Shown here in pieces: positions 47,080 through 57,103 of a stretch of DNA of 64,000 nt. The DNA comes from Pseudoscleropodium purum. Taxonomy: Eukaryota; Streptophyta; Bryopsida; Hypnales; Brachytheciaceae. Made by a program: the position numbers and the translations under genes. Positions within the stretch are counted from its first letter, which is position 1; every line of letters starts with the position of its first letter. The stretch lies in NCBI GenBank assembly GCA_963969395.1, contig OZ017804.1, forward strand, positions 1,426,001 through 1,490,000, given 5' to 3'. The notes beneath the pieces were generated by a model. It did not search any database and had not been told where the DNA came from. It worked only from the letters and a program-made list of their open reading frames with translations.

Positions 47080-47619
47080 CTCCCACTTTGAGAGTGGTCA
47101 AAGGCTCCAAGGCCCATCTTCCCTATCAAGTTGTGGTGTTGTGGCTTCCCAAGGGCCTTGGTCAGCACATCAGCAACCATAGCTTGGGTAGGCACATACT
47201 TGAGCTCAATCACCTCAGCCTCCACTCGTTCACGAATGAAATGGTGTTGCACATCAATGTGCTTCGTACGAGAGTGGTGGGTGGGATTTTTGGCCAAAGC
47301 AATGGCCCCTTGGCTGTCACACCAAATGGGTGTGCTCCCCTCTTGAACAAGACCAACATCAGCCAAGAGTTGCCTCAACCAAATGGCCTCCTTGGTGCAT
47401 TGGCTCATGGCCATGTATTCAGCCTCCGTTGTAGAGAGAGCTATGGTGGGCTGCCTCTTGGAATTCCAAGTAATGGCACCCAATCCAAGCATAAACACGT
47501 AGCCGGTGGTGGATCTCCTATCCCCCTCATCACCCGCCCAATCCGCATCACAATACCCATGCAAAGTCACATGGGCACCTCCAAGTTGCAACTCCATGCC
47601 AAGTGTGCCTTGAAGGTAC
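47080..47619 (-). pseudogene. Copia-2 RNase H fragment, minus strand
   Basis: Encodes [45 protein letters not shown] and [13 protein letters not shown], followed by the LTR. It is cut at the GGTAC where the plus-strand LTR2 starts at 47620. The frame itself is intact. Confidence 0.85.
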
Positions 47620-47875
47620 TGTTGAAGAACATGTACATCTTAGTGTAGATTATGTACATTCAGCCCTAGGAGTAGTATTAGCCTCTTAGTTAGGCTTAGA
47701 GTCTAATGGGTATTGCTTGTAGTCAAAGGCAGCCCATGGTGTTTAGTTATCCCACATGGTTTGTGGATAACTAGGGAAAGGCTTTTCCCTTTTATGTTCA
47801 GCCCATGCATGGGCCTTGATATCATCCTACCATCTAAGTAAAGCCTTTCATCCTTCTCATATTGTAATCTCAATA
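47620..47875 (+). mobile_element. LTR2, 5' LTR of Copia-2
   Basis: 256 bp, TGTTGAAGAACATG to TAATCTCAATA. It contains the GTTTAGTTATCCCACATGG / GTGGATAACTAGG segment, a short imperfect inverted motif. Confidence 0.9.
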
Positions 47876-47889
47876 GGTTATGGGCCCAC
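47876..47889 (+). promoter_or_regulatory. Primer-binding site complementary to the initiator tRNA-Met anticodon arm
   Basis: GGTTATGGGCCCAC lies immediately after the 5' LTR. It is the reverse complement of GTGGGCCCATAACC, the anticodon stem-loop of plant initiator tRNA-Met. The usual plant Copia primer site (TGGTATCAGAGC, tRNA 3' end) is not present. The same 14-mer, in reverse, adjoins LTRs at 58094-58107 and 59707-59720. Confidence 0.75.
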
Positions 47890-48891
47890 GCACTTGGAGT
47901 TGCGTTTGAGGGAGGAATTCAAAGCATTTGGAGGAGGTCTTGGAGCTTGAAGGAGTAATCAGCCCTTTGTCACTTGTCACCTACAAACCATATGGTGTGA
48001 GTCATTTTTCAAAAACAAAAACTTTGGAGTGCATTTTTTTTAAAAAGGGGAAATTAGTTTTGGGAGCTTTTGTTGGTTGGTTTGTGAGGTTTGGAGTACA
48101 TTTTGGGTGGGACATTGCTCATGGTAGTAATCAAACCTAGAGTGGGCTGGTTGCATGCTCCTAGTTTGAGTTTGTGCTTAGAAAAGTACATTGGCAGTCT
48201 ATTGTGGCTGATTTTGCACTTAGGTGCATTGTGGATTGTAATGGTGCCAATTGCCATCTATTGAGAGTCTTTGTGAGCCTTGGAAGCATATTTGAGTTGC
48301 TTGAGGTTTTTCGCCATGCATGGAGGGCTGATTAGTGCCCTTGTGAGTGTGTGAGGCAATTCATGGACTTTGTGAACCCAAGAGGGCTGATTTGTGGCCA
48401 TGTGAGCCATTGAGGGCCAATTAGGGTGTTTGGGTGGATTGGTGATCCATTGAGGGCTGATTGGAAGACTTGAGTGCCTTAGAGTGTGGAGTCCCATATT
48501 TTTGAGGAGCATTGTGAGTTGGCTTGCTGAATTGAAGTAGCACTAGCCCATCATGTCCATGTGGTGGATTTGAGCTCTATTAGGGTCTGAATGCGTGTTG
48601 AGAGGAGGTGAGGCACTTGTGAGGAGTGTTTTGTCCTTCATAAGGTTGTGAGGATCTTGGAAGGTCCTTGGAAAGGCTGATTGTTGCCATTTCAGCCCAA
48701 TTGGCTTCCAAGGGAGTGTTTGGAGGCTGAATTGACTTGGAGACACTTAGGGTGCTGCCAACAAGTGGGAGGTGTCCTTGGAAGGGCTGATTGTTGTCGT
48801 TTCAGCCCAATTGGCTTCCAAGGGAGTGTTTGGAGGCTGAATTGACTTGGAGACCCTTTGGGTGCTGCCAACAAGTGGGAGGTCCTTCATC
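47890..48891 (+). other. Copia-2 untranslated leader with a 110-bp tandem repeat
   Basis: About 1 kb between primer site and gag, rich in GGCTGATT and CAGCCC motifs. A 110-bp unit (GGCTGATTGTTG at 48675 and 48785) is repeated in tandem directly before the gag ATG, with few differences. No coding frame. Confidence 0.7.
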
Positions 48892-51800
48892 ATGTCATCA
48901 AGTAGAGGAGAGGGCGTGCGCATCATTGACAAGTTCAATGGGGAGAACTTTGGCATGTGGAAGTTCAAGATGGAGATGATCCTTGCGGAGAAGGACTTGT
49001 GGGACGTGGTGGATGGGAGTGAGGAGCCTCCAAGTGAAGATGCGGATCCAAAGACCAAGAACGGGTTTCAGAGGAAGGAGAAGAAGGCCTTTGCCCTCAT
49101 TGCCATCAACCTTGCGGACCGGCAAATTGCACACATCCGCCATTGCAAGGGACCAGCCCAAGCGTGGACCACCCTTTGCAACATCCATGAGACCAAGAGC
49201 CTCTCCAACCTCCTATTTCTTCGCCGAAAGTTCTTCACTAACAAGATGGAAGAGGAGGAGGATTTGTTGGATCACGTCAACAAGGTCAAGGCTCTTGCGG
49301 ATGAGTTGGCTTGTTTGGATGCGCCCGTGACGGAGGGAGATGTGGTGATGACCTTGTTGGCAAGCTTGCCATCGTCTTATGAGTTCCTCATCACCGCATT
49401 GGAGACAAGGCCCAGCAAGGAGCTGACCTTGGAGTTTGTGACGGCTCGCTTGATGCATGAGGTGACCAAGCGCAAGGAGAATGAGCCCCAAGGGGAGGGA
49501 TCAGCCCTAGTCTCAAGACATGGCAAGGGAGGCAACACCAAGGCTTCCAAGGAGACAAGGACATGCTTCAAGTGTGGCAAACCAGGCCACATTGCTAGGC
49601 ATTGCAAGATCAGCCAAGACAAAGGCAAGGAGAGTGCACACCAAGCTTCCAAAGAGGAGGAAGAGGAGGATTTCGCCTTTGCAGCCAATGGAGGAGGGGA
49701 GAAGGCCAACATGTTCACTTGGATTGTGGACTCGGGAGCCACCCAACATATGACCAGCCATCGTGATGCCTTCCACACGTATCAGCCCATTTCGGGGAAG
49801 AAGATTTATTTGGGAGACAATGGCATGGTGGAGGCCCTTGGCAAGGGGGAGATCCTTGTGGAGGTGATGGTGAAGGGTTAGCCCAAGAGGATCCAAATCC
49901 ATGAGGTCCTTCATGTCCCCAAGTTGCATGCCAACTTGCTTTCGGTAAGCAAATTGTCTTTGGGAGGTTTGAAAGTGCATTTCAACATGGTGGGGTGTGT
50001 TGTGCGTTCACCAAGTGGAGTCTTGATTGCATCAGCCCCTCGTGAGGGCAACTTGTACCTCCTCCATTTCACCAAGGTGAATGGCACTTCCTTGGCGTGT
50101 GTGGCCCAAGGATCAGCCCATGAAGACCTTGTGGAGCTTTGGCATAGGAGGCTTGGGCACTTGAATGTGAAGAGCATGAAGAGCCTCCAACACATTGTGA
50201 AGGGGCTGAACCTCTCTTCTTGCAAGCATGATTGGAGTTCTATGGTGTGCAAGGGGTGCATTGAAGGCAAGCAAGCAAGGCAGCCCTTCCCCAAGGATGG
50301 GGCCACAAGGGCGAGCAAGCTATTGGAGCTTGTGCATTCCGATGTGTGCGGGCCAATGAAGACCACATCCATTGGAGGAGCAAGGTATTTTGTGACCTTC
50401 ATTGATGATTTCTCTCGTAAGGTTTGGGTGTACATGCTGAAGTGCAAGAGTGAGGTGTTTGGGCGTTTTGAGACTTGGAAGGCCCTTGTGGAGGCCCAAT
50501 CCGAGTGCAAGGTGAAGGTGCTGCAATCGGATAATGGAGGGGAGTATGTGTCCAAGGCCTTCAGGGGTACTTGAAGGCTCATGGCATTGAGCACCACACT
50601 TCAGCCCCTTACACTCCTCAACAAAACGGCGTAGCGGAGCGTGCCAATCGCACCATTGTAGAGATGGCAAGGGCCATGATTCATGGCCAAGGGCTAAAGT
50701 ATGAGCTTTGGGGGGAGGCGGTGTCCAATGCGGTTTATACAAGGAATCGGTGCCCTACGCAAGCCTTGACAAGCAAGACACCCCAAGAAGCTTGGAGTGG
50801 GATCAGACCTCATGTGTCTCACATGCGCATCTTCGGGTGCATTGCCTAGGCATTGGTTCCAAGTGCCAAGAGGACCAAGTTGGATGCCAAGGGCATCAAG
50901 TGTCTTTTCCTTGGTTATTGTGAGGGAACCAAGGCTTATAGGCTGATGTGTGTGGAGAGCAAGGCCATCATCAAGAGTCGAGATGTGACCTTCTTGGAGG
51001 ATGGAGGTGCTGATCCTAAGCTCTTGGAGATGAGCCCAAGTGGGAGTAGTGGAGGACCAGCCCAAAAGGTGGGCACAACTCCAAGAGTGCACATGGAAGA
51101 TGAAGGAGATGAAGATGAAGAAGATGAAGAGTTGGCGGAGCCCAAGAAGAAGGCGGCCACACCCCATGGGAAGAGGCCATCAACCCCTTCTCCAAGATCT
51201 TTACCAAGGGGGCAAGAGCGTCATCAGCCCTTGGAAGAGCAAGATCAGCCTTTGGAGGAGCAAGACCAGCCCTTGGAGGAGCAAGAGGAGCCACGTTATC
51301 CAACAAGGACCCGCAAGCCACTTGGAGATTGGTGGCTGAATCACATTCTTCCCCCACAAAATGAAGAACAAGCCAATGTGGCTTTCCTTGGAGATCCCTC
51401 CACACTAGGAGAGGTGTTGCGTTGTGAGGATGCAAGCAAGTGGGAGTTGGCCATGCAAGAGGAGTACAAGGCCCTCATTACCAAGGGGACATGGGAGCTT
51501 GTAGCCCTCCCTCCCAAGAGATCAAGTGTGGGTTGTAAGTGGGTTTTCTCCACCAAAAGGGATGCTTTGGGTCATGTTGTGAGGTACAAGGCAAGGCTGG
51601 TTGCTAGGGGATTCTCCCAAGTGGAGGGTGTGGATTTTAATGAGACTTTTGCTCCCGTTGCCAAGTTTAGCACCATCCGGTGTGTTGTGAGTCTTGGGGC
51701 AGCGATGGACTTGGAGATGCACCAAATGGATGTGAAGACAGCTTTTCTCAACCCCAAGCTCAAGGAGGTCATCTACATGGATCAGCCCCAAGGTTTTGTG

Positions 51801-53039
51801 CAAGAAGGCAAGGAGCACCTCAAGTGCAAGTTGAGGAAAGCCCTTCCCGGGTTGAAGCAATCGGGGAGGGCCTGGTACCAAGATATTGATGCCATGTTTG
51901 TGAGGAAGGGCTTCCTAAGAAGCCATGCTGATCACTCTTTGTACACCATGCAAAGTGGTGAGTTTTTGGTGATTGTGATCTTCTATGTGGATGATCTGAT
52001 CCTCCTTGCAAGTAGCATGCCCAAGATGCTTGAGGTGAAGGCTATGCTCAAGGAGGAGTATGAGATGACGGATCTTGGGGAGCTAAGCTATTGCCTTGGA
52101 GTGGAGTTCAAGAGGGATAGGGCTGCCCGCACCATCACCATGAGCCAACACAAGTACCTTGAAGAAATCCTCAAGCGCTTCAACATGGAGGAGTGCAAAG
52201 CCATAGGTACACCCCTTGACACTCATGTGAAGTTGCCCAAGCTCACGGATGCTGAATTTGGAGAGGTGAGGGCTGAAATGCAAGGTGTGCCTTACAAGGC
52301 AGCGGTTGGGTGCTTGTTGTATGCCATGGTAGCCACAAGGCCTGATTTGGCCTTTCCGGTGAGTGTTGTGAGTCAACACATGTCCAAGTATGGCCCAATG
52401 CATTGGGCAGCGGTGAAGAGGGTGATGAGGTACCTTCAAGGCACACTTGGCATGGAGTTGCAACTTGGAGGTGCCCATGTGACTTTGCATGGGTATTGTG
52501 ATGCGGATTGGGCGGGTGATGAGGGGGATAGGAGATCCACCACCGGCTACGTGTTTATGCTTGGATTGGGTGCCATTACTTGGAATTCCAAGAGGCAGCC
52601 CACCATAGCTCTCTCTACAACGGAGGCTGAATACATGGCCATGAGCCAATGCACCAAGGAGGCCATTTGGTTGAGGCAACTCTTGGCTGATGTTGGTCTT
52701 GTCTAAGAGGGGAGCACACCCATTTGGTGTGACAACCAAGGGGCCATTGCTTTGGCCAAAAATCCCACCCACCACTCTCGTACGAAGCACATTGATGTGC
52801 AACACCATTTCATTCGTGAACGAGTGGAGGCTGAGGTGATTGAGCTCAAGTATGTGCCTACCCAAGCTATGGTTGCTGATGTGCTGACCAAGGCCCTTGG
52901 GAAGCCACAACACCACAACTTGATAGGGAAGATGGGCCTTGGAGCCTTTGACCACTCTCAAAGTGGGAGTGTTGAAGAACATGTACATATTAGTGTAGAT
53001 TATGTACATTCAGCCCTAGGAGTAGTATTAGCCTCTTAG
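48892..53039 (+). pseudogene. Copia-2 gag-pol polyprotein (stops and frameshift)
   Basis: Starts MSSSRGEGVRIIDKFNGENF. It contains gag, a CCHC knuckle (CFKCGKPGHIARHC), protease (WIVDSGATQHM), integrase (HSDVCGPM, FIDDFSRKVWVY, QSDNGGEY, YTPQQNGVAERANR), reverse transcriptase (QMDVKTAFLNP, FYVDDLILLA, DLGELSYCLG) and RNase H ([27 protein letters not shown]). Damage: TAG at 49879-49881, a one-base deletion near 50563, TAG at 50847-50849 and TAA near 52704. The first two are shared with the minus-strand copy at 54642-57103, so this was a defective lineage that still spread. Confidence 0.9.
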
Positions 53040-53223
53040 TTAGGCTTAGAGTCTAATGGGTATTGCTTGTAGTCAAAGGCAGCCCATGGTGTTTAGTTAT
53101 CCCACAGGGTTTGTGGATAACTAGGGAAAGGCTTGTCCCTTATGTTCAGCCCATGCATGGGCCTTTATATCATCCTACCATCTAAGTAAAGCCTTTCATC
53201 CTTCTCATATTGTAATCTCAATA
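52970..53223 (+). mobile_element. LTR2, 3' LTR of Copia-2
   Basis: 254 bp. The C-terminal codons of RNase H ([18 protein letters not shown]) extend into it and end at 53037-53039. Confidence 0.9.
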
Positions 53224-53447
53224 GTCTGTACACGTGGAGGGCCGCAGGAGGATGGACCGCCATGTGGTCCATGAGGTGGCAAGAAGTGGCTTGCAAGTGG
53301 CTTTCGAAAGGACTTGCAAGACACTTGAGAGGCCACCAAGTAGTAGTATAAGAGGGGAGCCCTTGCATGGGCTCATTACCCTTTCTCACACTTGTTTGTA
53401 ATCCCCCTTCATTAGAATACATTGGCTTGGTGTTTCTTTTCTCAATA
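53224..53447 (+). mobile_element. LTR1 3' portion
   Basis: Runs from GTCTGTACACGTGGAGGGCC to TTTTCTCAATA and includes GTATAAGAGGGGAG. It matches 1-196 and the reverse of 54186-54412. Its right end defines the target duplication CTAGC. Confidence 0.85.
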
Positions 53448-53459
53448 CTAGCTGCACAG

Positions 53460-53655
53460 GTAATAGCTCCGCTGAAGTACATATATCCTCGATTCGAGGA
53501 TACTATAAGCTTATGTTGATTTTTTTATGTTCTCCACTTTGTTTTTAGTGATAACTTATATCATCCTCGACTCGAGGATGATCTGACGGAGATGATTCTA
53601 ATTGATGAAATCAGAGATAGGAGAATGTACTGATTGCCATTCCTCTCTAATGCAG
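53460..53655 (+). other. Intron 2 of the ParB/methyltransferase-like gene
   Basis: 196 bp, donor CAG/GTAATAG and acceptor CTCTCTAATGCAG. Phase 0 joining gives MLAAQ followed by MYGVFFYGIDDS, which restores a methyltransferase-like C-terminal pattern. It holds two palindromes. Confidence 0.7.
53485..53579. repeat. Palindrome cluster 4: two sites inside intron 2
   Basis: Cores 53485-53501 (perfect, centre T) and 53563-53579 (perfect, centre C). Together with cluster 3, this means each intron of the gene carries exactly two sites. Confidence 0.9.
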
Positions 53656-54185
53656 ATGTATGGTGTATTCTTCTACGGTATTGACGACAGCGTTGTCTAT
53701 AAGAGGGAGAGAGGAATGGCGAAGTTCGCTGATAGATTAGACATGAATGACTTTCTCCATTCGAATTCACCCTATCGGAATTACTTCATTTAGCCGGCAC
53801 TTCTGGCGGCTGTGGATCATGCGGCTGCATCCACATGTGAAGACGATGGCGTGGAAGATGATGGCGGCTCGGATTCAGAGCACTCTCAAGAGGCAAGTGT
53901 AGACGAAGACAGTCCTTCCATCGACGAATTTGGGACAAACAGGTCACCTAGTTCGCTTGCTCGAGAGAATATGGAAGATGTGGACATTGCGCAGGAGGAT
54001 GTTGAAATTCACCTCCTCGAGGACGGCGGGCAAGAGATGCCACGAAATAGTAGTGTGCAGGCGCCGGCACAAGATGAAGGCCTGCAAATACTAGCGGAGG
54101 CTCAGGAATGGAACTTGCAGCGTTTGGATGATCTTGCACTAGAGGCATAGAGGCAGGCAGTTTCTCGTGTGGGAGATGGAGAAAC

Positions 54186-54641
54186 TATTGAGAAAAGAAA
54201 CACTAAGCCAATATATTCTAATGAAGGGGGATTACAAACAAGTGTGAGAAAGGGTAGTGAGCCGTTGCTAAGAGCTCTCCTCTTATACTACTACTTGGTG
54301 GCGTCTCAAGTGTCTTGCAAGTCCTTTCGAATGCCACTTGTAAGCCACCTCTTGCCACCTCATGGACCACATGGCGGTCCGTCCTCATGCGGCCTTCCAC
54401 GTGTCTAGACACGTGTCGGTCCATCTATCCTATGCCCTCCACGTGTCTTTGCCTACCACATGCAAGACACGTGGCGGTTCGCCAACATGCTTCCTTCCAC
54501 GTGTCCTTGCCTATCCTATGCATGACATGTGGCGATCCTATATTGTTCTTGCTTTGGCTACAAACAACACCTATCCAACGTTAGCCCATACTACGAGCTT
54601 TCACAAACAATCCAAAGCATCCTACTCAATATCTTCAACAT
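54186..54641 (-). mobile_element. LTR1, complete, 456 bp, minus strand
   Basis: Starts TATTGAGAAAAGAAACACTAAG and ends GATATTCTTCAACA-type terminus (ATATCTTCAACA). It contains repeated CACGTG boxes and an 18-bp palindrome. It starts 35 bp after the stop of exon 3 of the ParB/methyltransferase-like gene and ends inside Copia-2 pol codons (EEY), so it cut that element. Confidence 0.9.
54398..54504. promoter_or_regulatory. CACGTG (G-box/ABRE-like) cluster in LTR1
   Basis: CACGTGTCTAGACACGTG (54398-54415) is a perfect palindrome made of two ACACGTG(T) boxes. Further CCACGTGTC, ACACGTGG and CCACGTGTC copies follow to about 54504. ACGTGTC and ACGTGGC are known cores of abscisic-acid response elements bound by bZIP factors. 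In sense orientation they lie upstream of the LTR TATA motif, the proper place for an enhancer. Confidence 0.6.
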
Positions 54642-57103
54642 TGTACTCCTCTTGCATGGCCAACTCCCACTTGCTTGCATCCTCACAACGCAACACCTCT
54701 CCTAGTGTGGAGGGATCTCCAAGGAAAGCCACATTGGCTTGTTCTTCATTTTGTGGGGGAAGAATGTGATTCAGCCACCAATCTCCAAGTGGCTTGCGGG
54801 TCCTTGTTGGATAACGTGGCTCCTCTTGCTCCTCCAAGGGCTGGTCTTGCTCCTCCAAAGGCTGATCTTGCTCTTCCAAGGGCTGATGACGCTCTTGCCC
54901 CCTTGGTAAAGATCTTGGAGAAGGGGCTGATGGGCTGGTCCTCCACTACTCCCACTTGGGCTCATCTCCAAGAGCTTAGGATCAGCACCTCCATCCTCCA
55001 AGAAGGTCACATCTCGACTCTTGATGATGGCCTTGCTCTCCACACACATCAGCCTATAAGCCTTGGTTCCCTCACAATAACCAAGGAAAAGACACTTGAT
55101 GCCCTTGGCATCCAACTTGGTCCTCTTGGCACTTGGAACCAATGCATAGGCATTGCACCCGAAGATGCGCATGTGAGACACATGAGGTCTGATCCCACTC
55201 CAAGCTTCTTGGGGTGTCTTGCTTGTCAAGGCTTGCGTAGGGCACCGATTCCTTGTATAAACCGCATTGGACACCGCCTCCCCCCAAAGCTCATACTTTA
55301 GCCCTTGGCCATGAATCATGGCCCTTGCCATCTCTACAATGGTGCGATTGGCACGCTCCGCTACGCCGTTTTGTTGAGGAGTGTAAGGGGCTGAAGTGTG
55401 GTGCTCAATGCCATGAGCCTTCAAGTACCCCTGAAGGCCTTGGACACATACTCCCCTCCATTATCCGATTGCAGCACCTTCACCTTGCACTCGGATTGGG
55501 CCTCCACAAGGGCCTTCCAAGTCTCAAAACGCCCAAAAACCTCACTCTTGCACTTCAGCATGTACACCCAAACCTTACGAGAGAAATCATCAATGAAGGT
55601 CACAAAATACCTTGCTCCTCCAATGGATGTGGTCTTCATTGGCCCACACACATCGGAATGCACAAGCTCCAATAGCTTGCTCGCCCTTGTGGCCCCATCC
55701 TTGGGGAAGGGCTGCCTTGCTTGCTTGCCTTCAATGCACCCCTTGCACACCATAGAACTCCAATCATGCTTGCAAGAAGAGAGGTTCAGCCCCTTCACAA
55801 TGTGTTGGAGGCTCTTCATGCTCTTCACATTCAAGTGCCCAAGCCTCCTATGCCAAAGCTCCACAAGGTCTTCATGGGCTGATCCTTGGGCCACACACGC
55901 CAAGGAAGTGCCATTCACCTTGGTGAAATGGAGGAGGTACAAGTTGCCCTCACGAGGGGCTGATGCAATCAAGACTCCACTTGGTGAACGCACAACACAC
56001 CCCACCATGTTGAAATGCACTTTCAAACCTCCCAAAGACAATTTGCTTACCGAAAGCAAGTTGGCATGCAACTTGGGGACATGAAGGACCTCATGGATTT
56101 GGATCCTCTTGGGCTAACCCTTCACCATCACCTCCACAAGGATCTCCCCCTTGCCAAGGGCCTCCACCATGCCATTGTCTCCCAAATAAATCTTCTTCCC
56201 CGAAATGGGCTGATACGTGTGGAAGGCATCACGATGGCTGGTCATATGTTGGGTGGCTCCCGAGTCCACAATCCAAGTGAACATGTTGGCCTTCTCCCCT
56301 CCTCCATTGGCTGCAAAGGCGAAATCCTCCTCTTCCTCCTCTTTGGAAGCTTGGTGTGCACTCTCCTTGCCTTTGTCTTGGCTGATCTTGCAATGCCTAG
56401 TAATGTGGCCTGGTTTGCCACACTTGAAGCATGTCCTTGTCTCCTTGGAAGCCTTGGTGTTGCCTCCCTTGCCATGTCTTGAGACTAGGGCTGATCCCTC
56501 CCCTTGGGGCTCATTCTCCTTGCGCTTGGTCACCTCATGCATCAAGCGAGCCGTCACAAACTCCAAGGTCAGCTCCTTGCTGGGCCTTGTCTCCAATGCG
56601 GTGATGAGGAACTCATAAGACGATGGCAAGCTTGCCAACAAGGTCATCACCACATCTCCCTCCGTCACGGGCGCATCCAAACAAGCCAACTCATTCGCAA
56701 GAGCCTTGACCTTGTTGACGTGATCCAACAAATCGTCCTCCTCTTCCATCTTGCTAGTGAAGAACTTTCGGCGAAGAAATAGGAGGTTGGAGAGGCTCTT
56801 GGTCTCATGGATGTTGCAAAGGGTGGTCCACGCTTGGGCTGGTCCCTTGCAATGGCGGATGTGTGCAATTTGCCGGTCCGCAAGGTTGATGGCAATGAGA
56901 GCAAAGGCCTTCTTCTCCTTCCTCTCAAACCCCTTCTTGGTCTTTGGATCCGCATCTTCACTTGGAGGCTCCTCACTCCCATCCACCACGTCCCACAAGT
57001 CCTTCTCCGCAAGGATCATCTCCATCTTGAACTTCTACATGCCAAAGTTCTCCCCATTGAACTTGTCCATGATGCGCATGCCCTCTCCTCCACTTGATGA
57101 CAT
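54642..57103 (-). pseudogene. Copia-2 gag-pol, 5' half, minus strand (broken)
   Basis: ATG at 57103. It shows gag, the CCHC knuckle (CFKCGKPGHITRHC), protease (WIVDSGATQHM) and integrase (QSDNGGEY, YTPQQNGVAERANR) and ends at AMQEEY, where LTR1 is inserted. Damage: TAG near 57038 (FGM then stop), TAG near 56114 and a frameshift near 55424 (both shared with 48892-53039), and an internal deletion near 54930 between short GGCTGAT-like repeats. The codon that is TAG at 50847 in the plus copy is intact here. Confidence 0.9.

Larger units (their letters stand above)
47620..53223 (+). mobile_element. Copia-2 element, nearly full length, with both LTRs
   Basis: LTRs at 47620-47875 and 52970-53223 differ by a few bases and small indels (for example CCACATGG versus CCACAGGG, and a missing CC and T). 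The primer-binding site follows the 5' LTR at once. The polypurine tract AAAGTGGGAG precedes the 3' LTR. The flanking 5-mers (GGTAC and GTCTG) do not match, so one side has been rearranged or the element sits in a recombination product. Confidence 0.85.
43931..53447 (+). mobile_element. Nested Copia insertion with 5-bp target duplication
   Basis: Bounded by TGTTGAAGATACTGAG at the left and TTTTCTCAATA at the right (LTR1-type ends) and flanked by CTAGC (43926-43930 and 53448-53452). Removing it and one CTAGC restores the phase of exon 2 of the host gene (codons for CMLAAQ). Inside lie a partial Copia-1 element, a minus-strand Copia-2 fragment and a nearly full Copia-2 element, so several events are superimposed. 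Confidence 0.8.
40939..54150 (+). pseudogene. ParB-like / DNA-methyltransferase-like fusion gene, three exons (broken)
   Basis: Exon 1 is 40939-42378, exon 2 42588-43930 plus 53453-53459 (split by a Copia insertion), exon 3 53656-54150; about 1,090 codons. Introns obey GT-AG in phase 0 (GTATGT...CACAG; GTAATAG...TGCAG). Residues 1-190 are unrecognised; 195-255 form a basic linker (NSKRKKSNP, NLS-like). Residues about 325-400 look ParB-like: IVRKLERNMVDVVKKKL, then EFMIINGQHSVMASKEF, as in the GEHR/DGQHR box. The C-terminal region ends as N4/N6 DNA methyltransferases do: LSTFVSPCENVL, IYTGSKCMLAAQ, then MYGVFFYGIDDS and AKFADRL, matching the motif I and GIE layout. The DPPY position seems to read ILDLREAP, so catalysis is doubtful. 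Exon 3 ends in an acidic tail. Stops: TGA 43899-43901, TAG 53791-53793. It may bind the palindromes. Confidence 0.6.

Noticed and set aside
47876..47889. A tRNA gene at the GGTTATGGGCCCAC sites
   Set aside because: Only the anticodon-arm complement is present, always abutting an LTR; no tRNA body.
43875..53655. A single long intron using the strong GTGAGT donor at 43875
   Set aside because: It is in phase and plausible, but it removes VSPCENVL and the TGSKCMLAAQ segment that completes the methyltransferase-like pattern. The CAG/GTAATAG donor at 53460 keeps it and explains the reading frame through the Copia target site. Kept only as an alternative.
54016..54030. CTCCTCGAGGA as a sixteenth palindrome
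   Set aside because: It lacks the centre base and the outer AT bases and falls in coding sequence (HLLEDGG); a chance match.
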